Assembly: GCA_020635135.1 (NCBI GenBank)
Contig: JACKAJ010000015.1
Coordinates: 1,488,001-1,552,000, forward strand
DNA length: 64,000 nt
Source of the DNA: Halobacteriovoraceae bacterium
Lineage (GTDB): Bacteria > Bdellovibrionota > Bacteriovoracia > Bacteriovoracales > Bacteriovoracaceae
Direction: 5' to 3'
The translations under genes and the position numbers were made by a program. This document shows positions 17,649-25,350 of this stretch, piece by piece. Each line of letters starts with the position of its first letter. Position 1 is the stretch's first letter. Under the pieces are notes generated by a model. The model made no database searches, was not told the origin of the DNA, and saw only the letters and a program-made list of their open reading frames with translations.

Positions 17649-18839
17649 ATGGCAAAGGAAAAATTTGATCGGAGTAAACCGCACGTAAACATCGGAACAA
17701 TCGGACACGTCGACCACGGTAAGACGACGTTGACGGCAGCTATCACTATGACTTTGGCAGAGAAGTTTGGTGGGGATGTCAAAGGATACGCAGAGATTGA
17801 CTCAGCGCCAGAAGAAAAGGCAAGAGGGATCACAATCAACACTGCACACGTAGAATATCAAACAGAAAAAAGACACTACGCTCACGTAGACTGTCCGGGA
17901 CACGCTGACTATGTAAAGAACATGATCACAGGTGCTGCCCAGATGGACGGAGCGATATTGGTTGTTAACGCCGCAGACGGTCCGATGCCACAGACCAGAG
18001 AGCACATTCTTCTTGCAAGACAAGTAGGTGTTCCAGCGATCGTTGTTTTTTTGAACAAAGTGGATCAAGTTGATGACCCAGAACTTTTGGAACTAGTAGA
18101 GATGGAAGTGAGAGAACTTCTTTCTTCTTACGACTTTCCAGGGGACGACATTCCTATCGTAGCAGGTTCAGCGCTTGCAGCGGTTGAGAATAGAAACCCA
18201 GAGATTGGAAGAGATAAGATTTTAGAGCTTATGGATAAAGTGGATGAGTACATTCCAACTCCAGAGCGAGATATTGATAAAGATTTCTTGATGCCAGTAG
18301 AGGATGTTTTCTCAATTTCAGGTCGTGGAACAGTTGTTACAGGAAGAGTTGAGAGAGGGATCGTTAAGGTAGGAGAAGAGATCGAGATCGTAGGAATCAG
18401 AGATCCACAGAAGACAACAGTCACTGGAGTTGAGATGTTTAGAAAACTTCTTGATGAAGGTAGAGCTGGGGATAACGTTGGTCTCCTTCTTAGAGGTCTT
18501 AAAAGAGAAGACGTCGAGAGAGGTCAGTGTTTGATTAAGCCGGGAACAGTTAAGCCACACAAGAAATTTAAATGTGAAGTTTATATTCTTACGAAAGAAG
18601 AGGGTGGACGTCACACTCCAATTTTCAAAGGTTATAGACCACAGTTTTATTTTAGAACAACAGATGTGACTGGCGCGATTGAATTGGCAGCTGGAACAGA
18701 GATGATCATGCCAGGAGATAACACAAGTTTCACAGCAGAGTTGATCACACCGATTGCGATGGAGAAAGGTCTTCGTTTCGCGATCAGAGAAGGTGGGCGA
18801 ACAATTGGTGCTGGGACTGTTACTGAAATCGTTGAATAA
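17649..18839 (+). CDS. tuf: Elongation factor Tu
   Basis: EF-Tu is the GTPase that delivers aminoacyl-tRNA to the ribosome. At 396 aa it has the normal length. The GTP-binding motifs are intact: P-loop GHVDHGKT (19-26), the effector region ending RGITI, DCPGHADY, NKVD and the SAL-type motif (GSALAA), followed by beta-barrel domains 2 and 3. AAGGAG lies just upstream. Codons are visibly different from the neighbouring accessory genes (many AGA Arg and GTC/ATC/CAC codons), as expected for very high expression. A strong terminator follows, then tRNA-Trp. This is the only tuf in the window. Confidence 0.99.
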   Translation: MAKEKFDRSKPHVNIGTIGHVDHGKTTLTAAITMTLAEKFGGDVKGYAEIDSAPEEKARGITINTAHVEYQTEKRHYAHVDCPGHADYVKNMITGAAQMDGAILVVNAADGPMPQTREHILLARQVGVPAIVVFLNKVDQVDDPELLELVEMEVRELLSSYDFPGDDIPIVAGSALAAVENRNPEIGRDKILELMDKVDEYIPTPERDIDKDFLMPVEDVFSISGRGTVVTGRVERGIVKVGEEIEIVGIRDPQKTTVTGVEMFRKLLDEGRAGDNVGLLLRGLKREDVERGQCLIKPGTVKPHKKFKCEVYILTKEEGGRHTPIFKGYRPQFYFRTTDVTGAIELAAGTEMIMPGDNTSFTAELITPIAMEKGLRFAIREGGRTIGAGTVTEIVE

Positions 18840-18854
18840 TTAATAACTTACAAT

Positions 18855-18888
18855 CAGCAAAGCCCTGGATATTTTAAGGGCTTTGCTG
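18855..18888 (+). terminator. Rho-independent terminator of tuf
   Basis: A 12-bp perfect stem (CAGCAAAGCCCT/AGGGCTTTGCTG) with a 10-nt AT-rich loop is followed by TATCTTCTTT. It starts 15 nt after the tuf stop. Confidence 0.85.
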
Positions 18889-18930
18889 TATCTTCTTTAA
18901 ATCAAAACATCTCAAAATCAAGGTCGTTAC

Positions 18931-19006
18931 GGGTGTATAGCTCCAATGGTAGAGCGGCTGATTCCAAATCAGTAGGTTTCAGGTTCGAATCCTGATGCAC
19001 CCGCCA
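18931..19006 (+). tRNA. tRNA-Trp (CCA)
   Basis: A 76-nt cloverleaf. The acceptor is GGGTGTA/TGCACCC with one T-G pair, discriminator G and encoded CCA. The anticodon loop TTCCAAA gives CCA. In many bacteria tRNA-Trp sits between tuf and secE; here ~13.9 kb of other genes separates it from secE. Confidence 0.97.
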
Positions 19007-19032
19007 TTGTTTTAAAATCACTAAATCTTCTT

Positions 19033-19122
19033 CGTCGTCCCATCGACTCACATTCGGTCACATACCAAAGCGTATGCTCCCTCATGTTCGCTCGTGACTC
19101 CTCGAATCTTCAGCAATTTTCC
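19033..19122. repeat. Dispersed structured element, copy A
   Basis: This ~90-bp element closely matches one at 45710-45802. It contains a hairpin CATAC-CAAAGC-GTATG flanked by ATTCGGTCA and CTCCCTCAT. Between the copies, one base pair of this hairpin changes from A-T to G-C, and an outer ACAT/ATGT pairing changes to AGAT/ATCT. Both are compensatory. The element starts 27 nt after tRNA-Trp and lies in a 309-nt gene-free stretch that otherwise holds only the promoter at 19265. Whether it acts as RNA or DNA, and on which strand, is unknown. Confidence 0.75.
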
Positions 19123-19264
19123 AACAATGGTATTCGCGCTTTCAATGTTGTAGTAGCTCGCAAGATGGTTGGAGAATTTAATTAATCAAGATCAATCAGA
19201 AAGTGCAAGAGCTTTAGATTGGAATTTTATAACTCTACTATCGCTAATTAAAAAATCAAATTTT

Positions 19265-19293
19265 TTGCTTTTTTTCCGATATGAAATTAATAC
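19265..19293 (+). promoter_or_regulatory. Sigma70 promoter of the serine protease gene
   Basis: TTGCTT (19265-19270) and TAATAC (19288-19293) are 17 bp apart, with a predicted start near 19300. A start codon at 19316 lies downstream of it, whereas the longer frame from 19169 would begin upstream of the promoter. Confidence 0.5.
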
Positions 19294-19315
19294 CGCTATT
19301 TGGAGGGAATTGTTT

Positions 19316-20419
19316 ATGAAAGTAATCGGGTGCTTTATTTGGATTGCTTCTTTTTCTTTAGTTGGGTGCTCACATACGAAAAGACTTCGCTCCCTTTCGT
19401 CTGCCGAGATTATTAATGGAGTAAAAGTTAAAGACGACCAGATTTTATCTTCTGTGAGTCTTTTTTTACAAGAGGAAGAAAATAATAATCTTGTAACGAC
19501 AGGGGTCTGCTCTGGAGTTATTATTTCTGAAAGGCATATCTTGACAGCTGGACATTGTGCCAACGATAGAAAGTATCATTTTAAAGTAAACTTGAGAGAG
19601 TTGGAAAATGGAAAAGTTTTTCATCGAGCCTACCTTTTAGAGGATCCGAAGGTGTATCTTTTGGAGAAGATACGAAGGAGCCAAGCCGATCCGTTAGATT
19701 ATAAAAAAGAACAAGAATTACAAGAAGAGCTTGGTGCAGCAATTGGAGGACTTGAATATGAATTGGAAAGTAAACTAAATGAGATTATAGAAAAGCACTA
19801 TCCGAATATTTCATCTCCCAAAATAGAAAAACTAACTAGAAAACAAAGAGAAAACTTAATTTCTTGGGAACCTCAGCTCGAGCAAATTTACTCAGGTTAT
19901 AACTCTATCCTAAAAGGTTTAGCTGGAGTTAAAGATCTTGATTTGGCTGTTCTAGAAGTTGATAGTCCCCTTTTTGTTCATATTGCTTCATTTGTGAATC
20001 AAGATGTTCATAAAAATGAAGAAATTGCACTGATAGGTGTTGGAAGTTTTGCAAGAGACTTTTCTACAACTAAAGAATTTCTTAAAAATCCAAATTCTTC
20101 TTTGAAAATTGGTTATAATAAAATTAAAGATGTTTCAGTAAACAGATTTACCTCTGCGGGGCCTTATTATGAAAACTTAGAAACAGATGCAGCAAGTAAT
20201 TTTCAGTTGGCCACAGTTGAGTCAGGGGATTCAGGGGGGGGAGTTTATACACTTAATGAAGATCTCGCAGGTATTATTGTTCAAGGCTTCCATTCATATA
20301 TATTATCACCTGAAGATCCAGGAGTCTTAATGAAAATCTTCATGATGAATAATCTATCTCCAGGTTCAGATGGTAGAAAAATCATAGAAAAAATTCTAAA
20401 TGGTGAATTAGAAGATTAA
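19316..20419 (+). CDS. Trypsin-like serine protease, predicted lipoprotein
   Basis: This is a 367-aa S1-family protease. The ATG at 19316 is chosen over the in-frame 19169 start because GGAGGG lies 8 nt upstream, a promoter precedes it, and it opens directly into a lipoprotein signal with lipobox LVGC (Cys18). IINGVKV (residues 32-38) resembles the trypsin activation N-terminus. Catalytic residues are in LTAGHC (His80), DLDLAVLEVD (Asp) and GDSGGGVY (Ser). Cys65 and Cys81 match the conserved disulfide around the His. An unusual ~100-residue charged helical insertion separates His and Asp. A lipid-anchored envelope protease is likely; the substrate is unknown. Confidence 0.88.
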   Translation: MKVIGCFIWIASFSLVGCSHTKRLRSLSSAEIINGVKVKDDQILSSVSLFLQEEENNNLVTTGVCSGVIISERHILTAGHCANDRKYHFKVNLRELENGKVFHRAYLLEDPKVYLLEKIRRSQADPLDYKKEQELQEELGAAIGGLEYELESKLNEIIEKHYPNISSPKIEKLTRKQRENLISWEPQLEQIYSGYNSILKGLAGVKDLDLAVLEVDSPLFVHIASFVNQDVHKNEEIALIGVGSFARDFSTTKEFLKNPNSSLKIGYNKIKDVSVNRFTSAGPYYENLETDAASNFQLATVESGDSGGGVYTLNEDLAGIIVQGFHSYILSPEDPGVLMKIFMMNNLSPGSDGRKIIEKILNGELED

Positions 20420-20440
20420 TTTTGAAAAAAATTTTTAAGT

Positions 20441-20481
20441 AGTTTTCTAACTTGAAGATATATTTATCAAGATAGAAAACT
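20441..20481. terminator. Bidirectional terminator hairpin
   Basis: Arms of 15 nt (AGTTTTCTAACTTGA/TCAAGATAGAAAACT, one A-A mismatch) flank an 11-nt loop. There is an A/T tract on each side (AAAAAAATTTTT on the left, TTTTTTATTA on the right). It lies between the convergent protease gene and the 20501 gene, so it could end both. Confidence 0.65.
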
Positions 20482-20500
20482 GAAATGAATAATTTTTTTA

Positions 20501-21136
20501 TTAGTAAATTAAAGTCCCATCAACTTCGTTGCTGATAGCCTCTTCAATCGTAGAGTAGTAAGCCAAAGTATTTCGATAGTCTCCTAGAACAAGAACATAG
20601 ACTTTTTCGTGGCGAAGGTTGAAGCGACCAGTAACTTTTGAAGAAGCAAATCCAGCTCCCATTCCTAGAAGGCTAGTCGTATCTTTGATTGATACTCCAT
20701 CTTCATTTTTCATTCGAAGGTAAAAGTTTCCGATAATAAATCTTGCTCCATCGAGTCTTCCGGTAAATTCTTTTTCAAAAGTTGAAAGCGAATTTCCATT
20801 AAAATTCTTAATAGACATAGAGAGATTGAGTTCAAGATCAAATCGTGCTTGAATTGGACCCTCAATGTTCACTTCCAAATGAGCATTTTGAATGCGAATA
20901 CTTTTTGTTTCTCCCGTTTCATGGTCGGCAAATTTAATAAGAATATTTCCATTGATGATGTGGCGAGATTCTCCTAGAGTCATTGTATCGACTAAACCGC
21001 CACCGGCTTCTCCTTGCCTGTAATTTCCATTTGGAACTGAAGTTCCACTAAGATAAAACTTAGCTTCAGTGACTTGAAACTTTGCGAATGAACTCAAAGA
21101 AATTGATAGTAAAAAAATTGCGAATAGTGATTTCAT
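20501..21136 (-). CDS. Exported protein of unknown function
   Basis: This is 211 aa from the ATG at 21136, which has GGAGGAAC directly upstream; a longer in-frame start adds 14 residues without a ribosome site. The signal peptide is MKSLFAIFLLSISLSSFA-K. The mature part appears to be all beta strand, Ser/Gly/Asn-rich and without cysteine. I recognise no motif. It is the first of six consecutive minus-strand exported proteins. Confidence 0.65.
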   Translation of the reverse strand: MKSLFAIFLLSISLSSFAKFQVTEAKFYLSGTSVPNGNYRQGEAGGGLVDTMTLGESRHIINGNILIKFADHETGETKSIRIQNAHLEVNIEGPIQARFDLELNLSMSIKNFNGNSLSTFEKEFTGRLDGARFIIGNFYLRMKNEDGVSIKDTTSLLGMGAGFASSKVTGRFNLRHEKVYVLVLGDYRNTLAYYSTIEEAISNEVDGTLIY

Positions 21137-21239
21137 TGTTCCTCCCCCCGGATTGATATTTATCAAGGCTTCTAACATTGTGTGAGATAAAAGTATAGCT
21201 ATTATGAGTGGTGTGAATTGGGAATGGTGCTAGGCATAG

Positions 21240-22172
21240 TTAGGAACCAAAATCTGAGTTATTGATGTAAAATTGAATTATTTCATCTATTGACTCACCA
21301 GGTTCTAGATAGCGCTCGAAATTAAATTTAATCCAGTCCTTAAAAAACGTTTCATATTCAATGAGAAAATTTCGAACTTCAAGTGTTTTTAAATAATCTA
21401 AGCGATAACCGCGTTTCGGGTAAGTTGTTTTTTGATTGAGAATATAGGAGCTTGCATTGGGGCTGTTATCTGTGAGAAATAAACTTAGAAATTTTAGGGC
21501 ATTTTCATCAATGATATCATTCTCCGCAAGTTTTTTAACTTTCATAAGTTCACGAGATCTGATTTCGATTGGGATATTTGTTAAAAAAGACCACTCAATG
21601 ATCATAGCAGCATATTCTGTAAAAAAAAGATGGGGAGTCGTTGTCGCAAAATAGGAATTTGCAGGCATTGATTGCGGTAATAGTGAGTTCGTCTGTATTC
21701 GTTCAAAGTAATGAGAAAGTTCATGGACCTTAATAATATGTTCAGAGATAGAGCCCTGTAATTCGGCAGGAAGAACAACAATAATTTTTTTATCAGATCC
21801 CCCTCCTGCAATTTTTTTGTTTTTTGATTTTTCAAAATGATAGTGAAAGTCTTTTCCTTCGATCCGTAGATTTCCATTATTAATACCAGATTTGTGAATA
21901 TCTTTGAGAAAAAGATCGTAATGTTTGGCAAGAGCTTCTTCTAATGAGTAAGTTTGATATATCACATGAATTTTTAAACGACTGGCTTTGTGGAATTGTT
22001 CAAAAATTCTTACCTTTTTAAAATGTTTTTTTTCAACTTCCCATATGTTTTTAAAACTTCTAAGACGAAAATTACAAAAAATCTTTTCGATTTCTTCTAC
22101 GGTTCGAGAATGACCATAAAGCGGGCAAAGCATGAGGGTAAGTAGAAAAAGCTTAAATATGCGATAAATCAT
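21240..22172 (-). CDS. Exported protein with HExxH motif, possible zinc metalloprotease
   Basis: The 310-aa protein has a signal peptide (MIYRIFKLFLLTLMLCPLYGHS). Near residue 160 it contains VHELSHYFERI, fitting the zincin HExxH signature with hydrophobic flanks, followed ~40 residues later by FFTEYAAMIIEW, which could supply a third ligand Glu. If active it would be a periplasmic or secreted zinc peptidase. The rest matches no family I know and HExxH can occur by chance. No ribosome site is evident before the ATG. The trypsin-like gene lies about 0.8 kb away on the other strand. Confidence 0.55.
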   Translation of the reverse strand: MIYRIFKLFLLTLMLCPLYGHSRTVEEIEKIFCNFRLRSFKNIWEVEKKHFKKVRIFEQFHKASRLKIHVIYQTYSLEEALAKHYDLFLKDIHKSGINNGNLRIEGKDFHYHFEKSKNKKIAGGGSDKKIIVVLPAELQGSISEHIIKVHELSHYFERIQTNSLLPQSMPANSYFATTTPHLFFTEYAAMIIEWSFLTNIPIEIRSRELMKVKKLAENDIIDENALKFLSLFLTDNSPNASSYILNQKTTYPKRGYRLDYLKTLEVRNFLIEYETFFKDWIKFNFERYLEPGESIDEIIQFYINNSDFGS

Positions 22173-22223
22173 CTACATAATTGGTCGGAATAATTCTTAT
22201 GAATATTAAATTCTAAAAGAAAT

Positions 22224-22715
22224 CTATTTGTAACTTTCAATGATACGGACGAGCTTGTTGTCTGTACGGTTGAAGACAAAAGATATGGCAAGGTCTTGGT
22301 TTTGCCCATAGTGTTTCGTGAATGAGCCCTCTGTTTTATTGAAAGAAACTTGATTGGAGGAGTCGGGAAAAATATCTTTTATAACCTTGATATCATCACC
22401 CACTTTGATTTTATAATTTCCATATAAAATGACTGCTATGTTTGAATCTTTAACAAGTAATCCCTGGATGCCCATTTTGTTAAACTCAATTGAGCTTTTT
22501 CCAAGAAGTGCTTCGTAATCGCTGTCGAGCGAACCCTTGGTAATCTTAAGACGTTTTTTATGAGTTAGGAGTGTTTGACTTAATTGGGGATTGTCGTCTA
22601 AAACTCCCAGCTCTGTAATCTCAATTTGGCGATCACTTCTCTTTAGGGTTTTAGAGCTAGAAGTGAAATGACTACAGGATAATAGAACGAAACTTAAGAT
22701 ATATATTGCTTTCAT
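22224..22715 (-). CDS. Small lipoprotein of unknown function
   Basis: The 163-aa protein has a typical lipoprotein signal: MKAIYILSFVLLSC, with lipobox LLSC and Cys14 as the lipidation site. The mature sequence is soluble and beta-rich, and closes with a segment (GQNQDLAISFVFNRTDNKLVRIIES) recalling small periplasmic beta domains. No family assigned. It lies 51 nt upstream of the HExxH gene on the same strand, so joint transcription is possible. Confidence 0.6.
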   Translation of the reverse strand: MKAIYILSFVLLSCSHFTSSSKTLKRSDRQIEITELGVLDDNPQLSQTLLTHKKRLKITKGSLDSDYEALLGKSSIEFNKMGIQGLLVKDSNIAVILYGNYKIKVGDDIKVIKDIFPDSSNQVSFNKTEGSFTKHYGQNQDLAISFVFNRTDNKLVRIIESYK

Positions 22716-22758
22716 GGTTTAAGAATACAGAAAGGTTTTTGAATTTTGTAGAAAATTA

Positions 22759-23325
22759 TTAATTTTCTTTTTGAAACTGGCAACTCATGGAATGTTTAAA
22801 TGTCCAAGGAACAATGTAACCGAGTAAATCGAAATGACGCCAGAAAGAATTAATTGTGAGCATGTCATCAGTCTTTGTCAGTTTGATTTTGAGGAGATTG
22901 TTTTCCAGTCCAAAGGCAGGTTCTGCGTAAACGCTATAAGCCTCGAGACCAGTTCTTCTTTTAATGGCAATTTCATTATCTGAAATTTTAGCATATTTTT
23001 CAGTGAGATTGATTTTTATACTTTGTCTGTCTTGGCCATGGAAGTAGACGTTTCTAGAATTTTTTCCAGGTAGATATGTGTCTAGAAATTTAATTTCCAA
23101 TTCATCACAATCAACTTGAGTTATTTCTATTTCATCTTTTTCGGCAAAAAAAGTTATCCCACTCGTATAAGGTATTGGGTAGTTACCCCAGCGGTCCTTA
23201 ATGTCAGACTCACAGGCTATTGAAGAATCGCGAAAGTATTTTCCGGAAAAATTCGGACAATTAGAAAATCCTACTTGTGAGCTTAAGAGTACAATAAAAT
23301 AAATAAGGAAAATAAATTTCTGCAT
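22759..23325 (-). CDS. Exported protein of unknown function
   Basis: The 188-aa protein has a signal peptide (MQKFIFLIYFIVLLSSQVGFS-N). NCPNFSGKYFRDSSIACES near the new N-terminus, an internal VDCDELE and a C-terminal SMSCQFQKEN give four cysteines, probably two disulfides. The N-terminal pattern Cys-Pro-x-Phe-x-Gly-x-Tyr recalls small secreted beta-barrel lipocalin-like folds, but this is only an impression. It lies 43 nt upstream of the lipoprotein gene on the same strand. Confidence 0.6.
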   Translation of the reverse strand: MQKFIFLIYFIVLLSSQVGFSNCPNFSGKYFRDSSIACESDIKDRWGNYPIPYTSGITFFAEKDEIEITQVDCDELEIKFLDTYLPGKNSRNVYFHGQDRQSIKINLTEKYAKISDNEIAIKRRTGLEAYSVYAEPAFGLENNLLKIKLTKTDDMLTINSFWRHFDLLGYIVPWTFKHSMSCQFQKEN

Positions 23326-23449
23326 GATGAGCTTTTATCACAAGATTATATTATTAAGAGATGAAGTGTAATTATTACAGATGAAATTTGATAGAAAAGA
23401 GACTTTTGAAGAAAGTTATTTCCTCGGAAGTCTCTTCCCCATATTTTAA

Positions 23450-23893
23450 CTACATAGAAGGGACATTTTTTTGATAGTAAACTTTTTGGCAAAGACCTTG
23501 ATCAAGATACCCATCAATTAAGGCGTCTCTCTCTTCTTTCGATTCTATTCCCTCGTGGATGACTTTATCATAAGTTCTGTCAAACTGAGGGTCGCCAGTG
23601 AAAAGCTTACCTTTATAATCTCGAGATTCATCTCTGGCCATAAGAGCAATAGTCCATTTTGTTCCAAACCATGTGAGTGGCGTTTCATTTGTATAAACAC
23701 AATAAACAGGTAAACAATGAGAAGTGAGTTTGTGTTCTCCTGTAATAGAAGGTTCTATAGAAACCCGTCCGACCATTGCCGTTCCACATCCATTGACAGT
23801 GATCGTATTTTCTTCACCGACGTTTACATCAATAGCAGATGAAAAGGAGCAAAGAGAACTAAGGATTGTTGCAAGTAAAACTAATTTTTTCAT
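23450..23893 (-). CDS. Small exported protein of unknown function
   Basis: The 147-aa protein has a signal peptide (MKKLVLLATILSSLCSFSSA-I). The mature part begins DVNVGEENTITVNGCGTAMVGRVS and includes HCLPVYCVYTN; five cysteines suggest disulfides and an extracytoplasmic location. GGGAGAT precedes the ATG. Family not recognised. It is 33 nt from the next minus-strand exported gene at 23927. Confidence 0.6.
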   Translation of the reverse strand: MKKLVLLATILSSLCSFSSAIDVNVGEENTITVNGCGTAMVGRVSIEPSITGEHKLTSHCLPVYCVYTNETPLTWFGTKWTIALMARDESRDYKGKLFTGDPQFDRTYDKVIHEGIESKEERDALIDGYLDQGLCQKVYYQKNVPSM

Positions 23894-23926
23894 AATATCT
23901 CCCTGAAAAAAATATATGCTAAAAAA

Positions 23927-24307
23927 TTATTCGCAAGGATAAACAGTGTTTTGAGTTACAATTTTTTGATCAGAATCAATAACATCGTAGCTGATAGCAT
24001 AGTTATTTTCGAGATCAATATTATACACAGAATATTCTAAGCCGAGATCATCTGAATTAAAGAGTAGTTCAATGATCTTTGCAGCTTGTTTTCTAAAACC
24101 TGAATAGCAGAAATCTCCGTAAAAAAGAGCATTGCGGCCACCAAGTTCCCACAGAAGCTCCACTTCGCTTTCATCGAGTTCATTTTCCAAAAGAGCAATT
24201 TTGACAAGAGAGCCTTCATCAGCGGTAACTTCAAGATGAGTTGTTGTAGAAAGCGAAAAAGCATTGAATGATGCTAGAAAAATAAAAGAATAAAGAATGT
24301 GTTTCAT
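23927..24307 (-). CDS. Small exported protein of unknown function
   Basis: The 126-aa protein has a signal peptide (MKHILYSFIFLASFNAFS-L) and an acidic mature region with two Cys (GDFCYSGF and terminal YPCE). GGGAGGAC lies just upstream of the ATG. Its size, the acidic character and the C-terminal Cys resemble the plus-strand gene at 24465, and the two are divergently oriented; they may be distant paralogues. Confidence 0.6.
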   Translation of the reverse strand: MKHILYSFIFLASFNAFSLSTTTHLEVTADEGSLVKIALLENELDESEVELLWELGGRNALFYGDFCYSGFRKQAAKIIELLFNSDDLGLEYSVYNIDLENNYAISYDVIDSDQKIVTQNTVYPCE

Positions 24308-24464
24308 GAGTTGTCCTCCCTAAAATGTGTAATTCGTCTGGACTCTAAGTACAAAATGTCTGGGAGAATGACAAGTTATCAGAAATTGAACTGAGGATTA
24401 AAAAAATTTGACGAGAGCAAGATGGGGGTGGTACACAAACCCACTTTTCAAGAAGGGAGAGAAA

Positions 24465-24800
24465 ATGAAATCATTGTTTTTATTAGGTTTTTTATTTGCA
24501 ACAGCTGCTCAAGCCAAAATTGTTAAATTTGAATATGATCTCGGAATTTATTCTGAAGCTTGTGTTCAGAATATTGCAAAACAACTTGAAAACGACCAAG
24601 ATCTTGCAGACTATCTAGAAGAAGGTGCTGATCAAGGCCTTTATATTGAAAATGATGATGGCGAAGTTTATATCACTGTCTATCTCGATACTGAAAACTC
24701 TCTTGCTGGTTACTTTACTGCGACCCATGCTGATGTAGACGATACGACTAGTTCTCAATGTGAATTAGGGGAAAGACTGAGCTGGGATGTTGCCTACTAA
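24465..24800 (+). CDS. Small acidic exported protein of unknown function
   Basis: This is 111 aa from ATG 24465, chosen because AAGGGAGAG precedes it and it begins directly with a signal peptide (MKSLFLLGFLFATAAQA-K); a longer frame starting at 24408 would bury the signal. The mature ~94 residues are very acidic (YLEEGADQGLYIENDDGEVYITVYLD) with two Cys. Unknown function. Confidence 0.65.
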   Translation: MKSLFLLGFLFATAAQAKIVKFEYDLGIYSEACVQNIAKQLENDQDLADYLEEGADQGLYIENDDGEVYITVYLDTENSLAGYFTATHADVDDTTSSQCELGERLSWDVAY

Positions 24801-24832
24801 AATCGTTTAATTTGTTATTTTTATATAAAAAC

Positions 24833-24885
24833 ATACCAAAATATACGAATATATAATTGAAAAAAGTCGTATTTTTTGGTATTAT
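24833..24885 (+). promoter_or_regulatory. Promoter of the mobile mystery A/B pair with overlapping inverted-repeat operator
   Basis: TTGAAA (24857-24862), a 17-bp spacer and TATTAT (24880-24885) form a sigma70 promoter. The expected start, 6-7 nt downstream, falls on the ATG at 24892. Two 16-nt arms, ATACCAAAATATACGA (24833-24848) and TCGTATTTTTTGGTAT (24867-24882), are inverted repeats with one mismatch. The right arm covers the spacer and -10. Binding by the HTH protein encoded next would block transcription, the usual autorepression of such pairs. Confidence 0.75.
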
Positions 24886-24891
24886 TTTTGT

Positions 24892-25350
24892 ATGAAAAAG
24901 ATTAGAAACCTTCAACTCAAACACGTTCAAGAACAACTATCCGCTCTTAAAAAACAAGATATGGTGGCTCGACCGCCAAAAGGCTGGATTCGCTTTATCC
25001 GTGAAGCCTTAGGTATGAGCTCCAAAGCGCTGGCCAAGCGTGCGGGGATTTCAGCCAATACCATGAGTGAAGCTGAAAGGGCCGAAATATCGGATAGTAT
25101 TTCATTAAAAAGATTAAAACACCTTGCGGATTCTATGAATTGCGATGTGGTTTACTACCTTCTACCCAGAGAACCGATTAGAGAAATGATTGAAAAGAGA
25201 GCACGCCATCTCGCCGAACAAAAATTGCGAAATGTAGCTGTTCACATGGATATTGAAGATCAAGCCGTGGGAAAGGAATTTATCGAAGAGAGATTGCAAG
25301 AGGAAATAGAGGAACTTAAATACAGTAAAAAGTTATGGGATGAAAGATAA
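24892..25350 (+). CDS. Mobile mystery protein A-like HTH regulator (antitoxin candidate)
   Basis: The 152-aa cytoplasmic protein has an XRE-type helix-turn-helix around residues 35-75 (WIRFIREALGMSSKALAKRAGISANTMSEAERAEISDSISLKRLKHLADSMNC), then VVYYLLPRE and a charged helical C-terminus. The architecture and its Fic partner match the 'mobile mystery protein A' family, known to occur beside protein B in mobile contexts. It probably represses its own promoter through the inverted repeat upstream and may restrain the Fic protein. It abuts the next gene with no gap and has no ribosome site, since its promoter lies directly before the ATG. Confidence 0.85.
   Translation: MKKIRNLQLKHVQEQLSALKKQDMVARPPKGWIRFIREALGMSSKALAKRAGISANTMSEAERAEISDSISLKRLKHLADSMNCDVVYYLLPREPIREMIEKRARHLAEQKLRNVAVHMDIEDQAVGKEFIEERLQEEIEELKYSKKLWDER

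Noticed and set aside
19169..19315. N-terminal extension of the serine protease to 416 aa
   Set aside because: It would put the lipoprotein signal in mid-protein, lies upstream of the likely promoter and has no ribosome site.
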